Shown: piece by piece, positions 62,416 to 64,000 of the stretch
How the letters are laid out: every line of letters begins with the position of its first letter
How positions within the stretch are numbered: position 1 is the first letter of the stretch
Assembly: GCA_947503175.1 (NCBI GenBank)
Contig: CANNCO010000001.1
Location: forward strand, 1,240,001-1,304,000
DNA from: an uncultured Paracoccaceae bacterium
Lineage (GTDB): Bacteria > Pseudomonadota > Alphaproteobacteria > Rhodobacterales > Rhodobacteraceae
Direction of reading: 5' to 3'
Length of the DNA: 64,000 bases
Translations under genes and position numbers: made by a program
The notes under the pieces: model-generated
What the model was told of the DNA's origin: nothing
The model's input: only the letters and a program-made list of their open reading frames with translations
Database searches by the model: none

Positions 62416-62631
62416 ATGGAAATGCTTGTCTGGATCGGTACGGGGATTACTGTTCTGGGGCTTTTGGGCCTCGTCTGGTGCATGGTGGACGCCACCCGCG
62501 CCCGCAACGCCGGACTTGATGACGCCGAACTGAAAGTCCGCCTTCAACGTCTTCTGACCGTCAACCTCGCCAGCCTCGGGATTGCCGGGATCGGATTGAT
62601 GAGCGTAATCGTCGGGCTGTTTCTCGGCTAG
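62416..62631 (+). CDS. Small two-helix membrane protein
   Basis: A 71-residue protein with two membrane helices (about residues 3-23 and 49-70) joined by a polar stretch (DATRARNAGLDDAELKVRLQ). It starts MEMLVWIGTGITVLGL at ATG 62416. No family name is known to me for it. It is 97 bp from the gapR start and 8 bp upstream of the kinase gene, so it may share that transcript. Confidence 0.7.
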   Translation: MEMLVWIGTGITVLGLLGLVWCMVDATRARNAGLDDAELKVRLQRLLTVNLASLGIAGIGLMSVIVGLFLG

Positions 62632-62639
62632 GCACACCC

Positions 62640-63563
62640 ATGATGGAAAAGATGCTCCCGATTCTCGCCCCGGTTCTCGCGCATCTTGGCGAAACCCCGG
62701 TAGATGTACGGTTCCTGTCGCGCGGCGCCACGTGCACCATCTGGCGCGTCCGCTCGAACGCCCGATGCTATGCATTGCGGCTTGTCGGAGACGGCCAACG
62801 CGTGCCGGATGGCGACGTGGACGCCTTTCTTCGCAGTTCGGTCCAGAGGGGCGGTGGAAGCGTTGCGGTTCCGATTCTCAATTCAGAGGCATCGGGACAC
62901 CTGCACGATGGCAAACGCTGGAGCCTCGAACCGCTGATCGACGGAACCCATCCCCAGCGGGGCGCTCTTTCAAGACAAACATGCAAGGCGTTGGGTCAGA
63001 CGCTGGCCGCGCTGCATGAGGTGCCGGCTCGTCGGTTCGGCCCCGTGTCCGCGATATCCGGACAGGTGATCGCCGGAAAGTTTGCCGATCCGCATTCCGG
63101 GGTTGCGGAACGGTTCGAAAACCCGCTTCCCGAAACCTGGGCCGATGATTTCACACATCCCGCCCTCGCGGCGATGCCAGAGCGAAAAGACCAAATCATG
63201 GCGCGTCTTCTCGAAGTCTCGGCGCGGGTGAACGCGGGCGGGCATGTCGTGTGTCACACAGACCTTCACGAGCGGCAGTTGATGTGCCGCCAAGACACGC
63301 TTGTCGCACTGATCGACTTCGGCGGCGCATCCATACTCGATCGCCACTGGGACCTCGGTTCGGTCCGTTACTTTCACGGAGAGCGCAACTTCACGGACGT
63401 CTACGACGCGTACCGAAGCAGCAGCGGCCGCCACCAAAGCTGCCCCGATATGTCAGTGTCCTTCTCCGTTGCGATAGGGCTGCATCACGCCTCACGATCA
63501 AGGCTCCCGGGGAAATCGCACAGGTTCGAACGGGCGATCCGATACATCCGCGACGCCGTCTGA
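62640..63563 (+). CDS. Aminoglycoside-phosphotransferase-like (APH) kinase
   Basis: A 307-residue protein of the APH/choline-kinase fold. The catalytic loop is VVCHTDLHERQLM (H-x-D, with Gln in place of the usual Asn), and the metal-binding LIDFGGASILDRHWDL follows. An N-terminal small lobe (FLSRGATCTIWRVRS) resembles a nucleotide-binding beta-hairpin. Substrates of this group are often small alcohols or amino sugars; resistance is not implied. It is 8 bp after the small membrane gene. Confidence 0.82.
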   Translation: MMEKMLPILAPVLAHLGETPVDVRFLSRGATCTIWRVRSNARCYALRLVGDGQRVPDGDVDAFLRSSVQRGGGSVAVPILNSEASGHLHDGKRWSLEPLIDGTHPQRGALSRQTCKALGQTLAALHEVPARRFGPVSAISGQVIAGKFADPHSGVAERFENPLPETWADDFTHPALAAMPERKDQIMARLLEVSARVNAGGHVVCHTDLHERQLMCRQDTLVALIDFGGASILDRHWDLGSVRYFHGERNFTDVYDAYRSSSGRHQSCPDMSVSFSVAIGLHHASRSRLPGKSHRFERAIRYIRDAV

Positions 63564-63593
63564 ACCACATCCCGGTACTCGGGACACACCGCC

Positions 63594-64000
63594 TTACGGG
63601 GACGGCGGAACCCGTTCCCCCCGGTCGAACGCTTCCCAGCCTTCACCGCCGAAAACGTCGACACCGAGCTGTGACAGGACATGGGGGAAATCCACCATAA
63701 CCCAGTTGTCGACGATCTTGCCGTCCACAACCTTCCAGAAATCCATGTAACGGATCTCCACCCGCTTGCCCGTTGCCGCGACACCCATGAAGTCACCGGA
63801 ATGCGTCGCTTCCTGCCGTCCGAACGCCGCCGCCCATTCGCCCATGTAAAGCCGCGCTTCATCGACACAGATCTTGCCGGAAAAGGCCGCCTGAAACGGC
63901 TTCTGCCAATTCTCCTGAAAGGCGCGAAGTCCGTGTTTTGTCCCACAGCCGCAGTTTCCGAACCAGCTGAAGTTTTCCGAAAAGAACTCGCCGATATCCG
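63594..64000 (-). CDS. SnoaL-like / NTF2-fold protein, 5' end cut by window edge
   Basis: The frame is open from the right edge (first whole codon at 63998) to a stop at 63594, giving at least 134 residues. The sequence ENFSWFGNCGCGTKHGL, FQENWQKPFQAAF and SGDFMGVAATGKRVEIRYMD are the SnoaL-like/ester-cyclase (NTF2 cone) pattern, with VDGKIVDNWVMVDFPHV near the end. Members act as cyclases, hydrolases or small-ligand binders. The start lies outside the window; the ATG at 63845 is internal. Confidence 0.7.
   Translation of the reverse strand, partial: DIGEFFSENFSWFGNCGCGTKHGLRAFQENWQKPFQAAFSGKICVDEARLYMGEWAAAFGRQEATHSGDFMGVAATGKRVEIRYMDFWKVVDGKIVDNWVMVDFPHVLSQLGVDVFGGEGWEAFDRGERVPPSP

Noticed and set aside
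62640-63563. Antibiotic-resistance aminoglycoside kinase
   Set aside because: Only the general APH fold is supported; there is no resistance context and the usual Asn in the catalytic loop is Gln.
1-64000. CRISPR arrays, rRNA genes, prophage structural genes and replication origin
   Set aside because: No regularly spaced repeats, rRNA-like segments, phage structural gene patterns or DnaA-box clusters were seen on reading the window.

Overview
The window reads as chromosomal DNA of a marine-type alphaproteobacterium of the Rhodobacterales (Roseobacter group). The evidence is the high GC content, the tellurite-resistance set trgA-trgB-cysK first described in Rhodobacter, an acrylyl-CoA reductase (AcuI) beside a BCCT carrier, a GapR-type DUF2312 protein, an H-NOX/diguanylate cyclase pair, and many family members typical of that group. 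This is inference from protein families; there is no rRNA here to confirm it.

Layout. 1-9.1 kb: a cut PhyH-like gene, a DCC protein, a saccharopine-dehydrogenase-like protein, yebC, two minus-strand membrane/oxidoreductase genes, an Acg-like flavoprotein, then an ECF sigma/anti-sigma pair facing a secreted repeat protein and a small lipoprotein. 9.3-11.6 kb: two adjacent decayed genes (N-carbamoylputrescine amidase and AidB-like acyl-CoA dehydrogenase). 11.9-22.6 kb: an EamA carrier, tRNA-Ser, and a tightly packed minus-strand run: class V aminotransferase, photolyase, cfa, trgA, trgB, cysK, MscS channel, AlaX. 22.9-27.7 kb: BCCT carrier and acuI sharing a terminator, then an Lrp regulator facing an EamA exporter. 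27.9-29.6 kb: an IS1182-type transposase remnant abutting a broken tyrosine integrase, the only clear mobile-element relic. 29.9-31.9 kb: rpe, a thioredoxin-like protein and gph.

31.9-40.3 kb is the most interesting block. A dimethylglycine/sarcosine-dehydrogenase-like flavoprotein with a folate-binding GcvT part faces an MttB-family methyltransferase, and a LysR regulator faces glpD-glpK. Both divergent gaps contain the same 7-3-7 inverted repeat at nearly identical distances from the flanking starts (about 65-68 bp and 101-102 bp), which suggests one LysR-controlled regulon joining methylated-amine breakdown with glycerol-3-phosphate use. A second MttB-family gene lies at 44.7-46.2 kb. Neither has a pyrrolysine stop codon, and no corrinoid protein gene is in the window.

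41.1-64 kb: a diguanylate cyclase coupled to an H-NOX-like protein that has lost the canonical haem ligand and the YxSxR motif; a DUF4153 membrane protein; HAD and MarR genes; head-to-head overlapping Sel1-repeat and dihaem-peroxidase genes; an AttEFGH-like ABC operon; a selenium pair (FAD-fused selD and selU, convergent and overlapping); a renalase-like flavoprotein, a lipase-like hydrolase, an O-antigen-ligase-like protein, tRNA-Thr, a sulfotransferase-like unknown, gapR, an APH-type kinase and a cut SnoaL-like gene.
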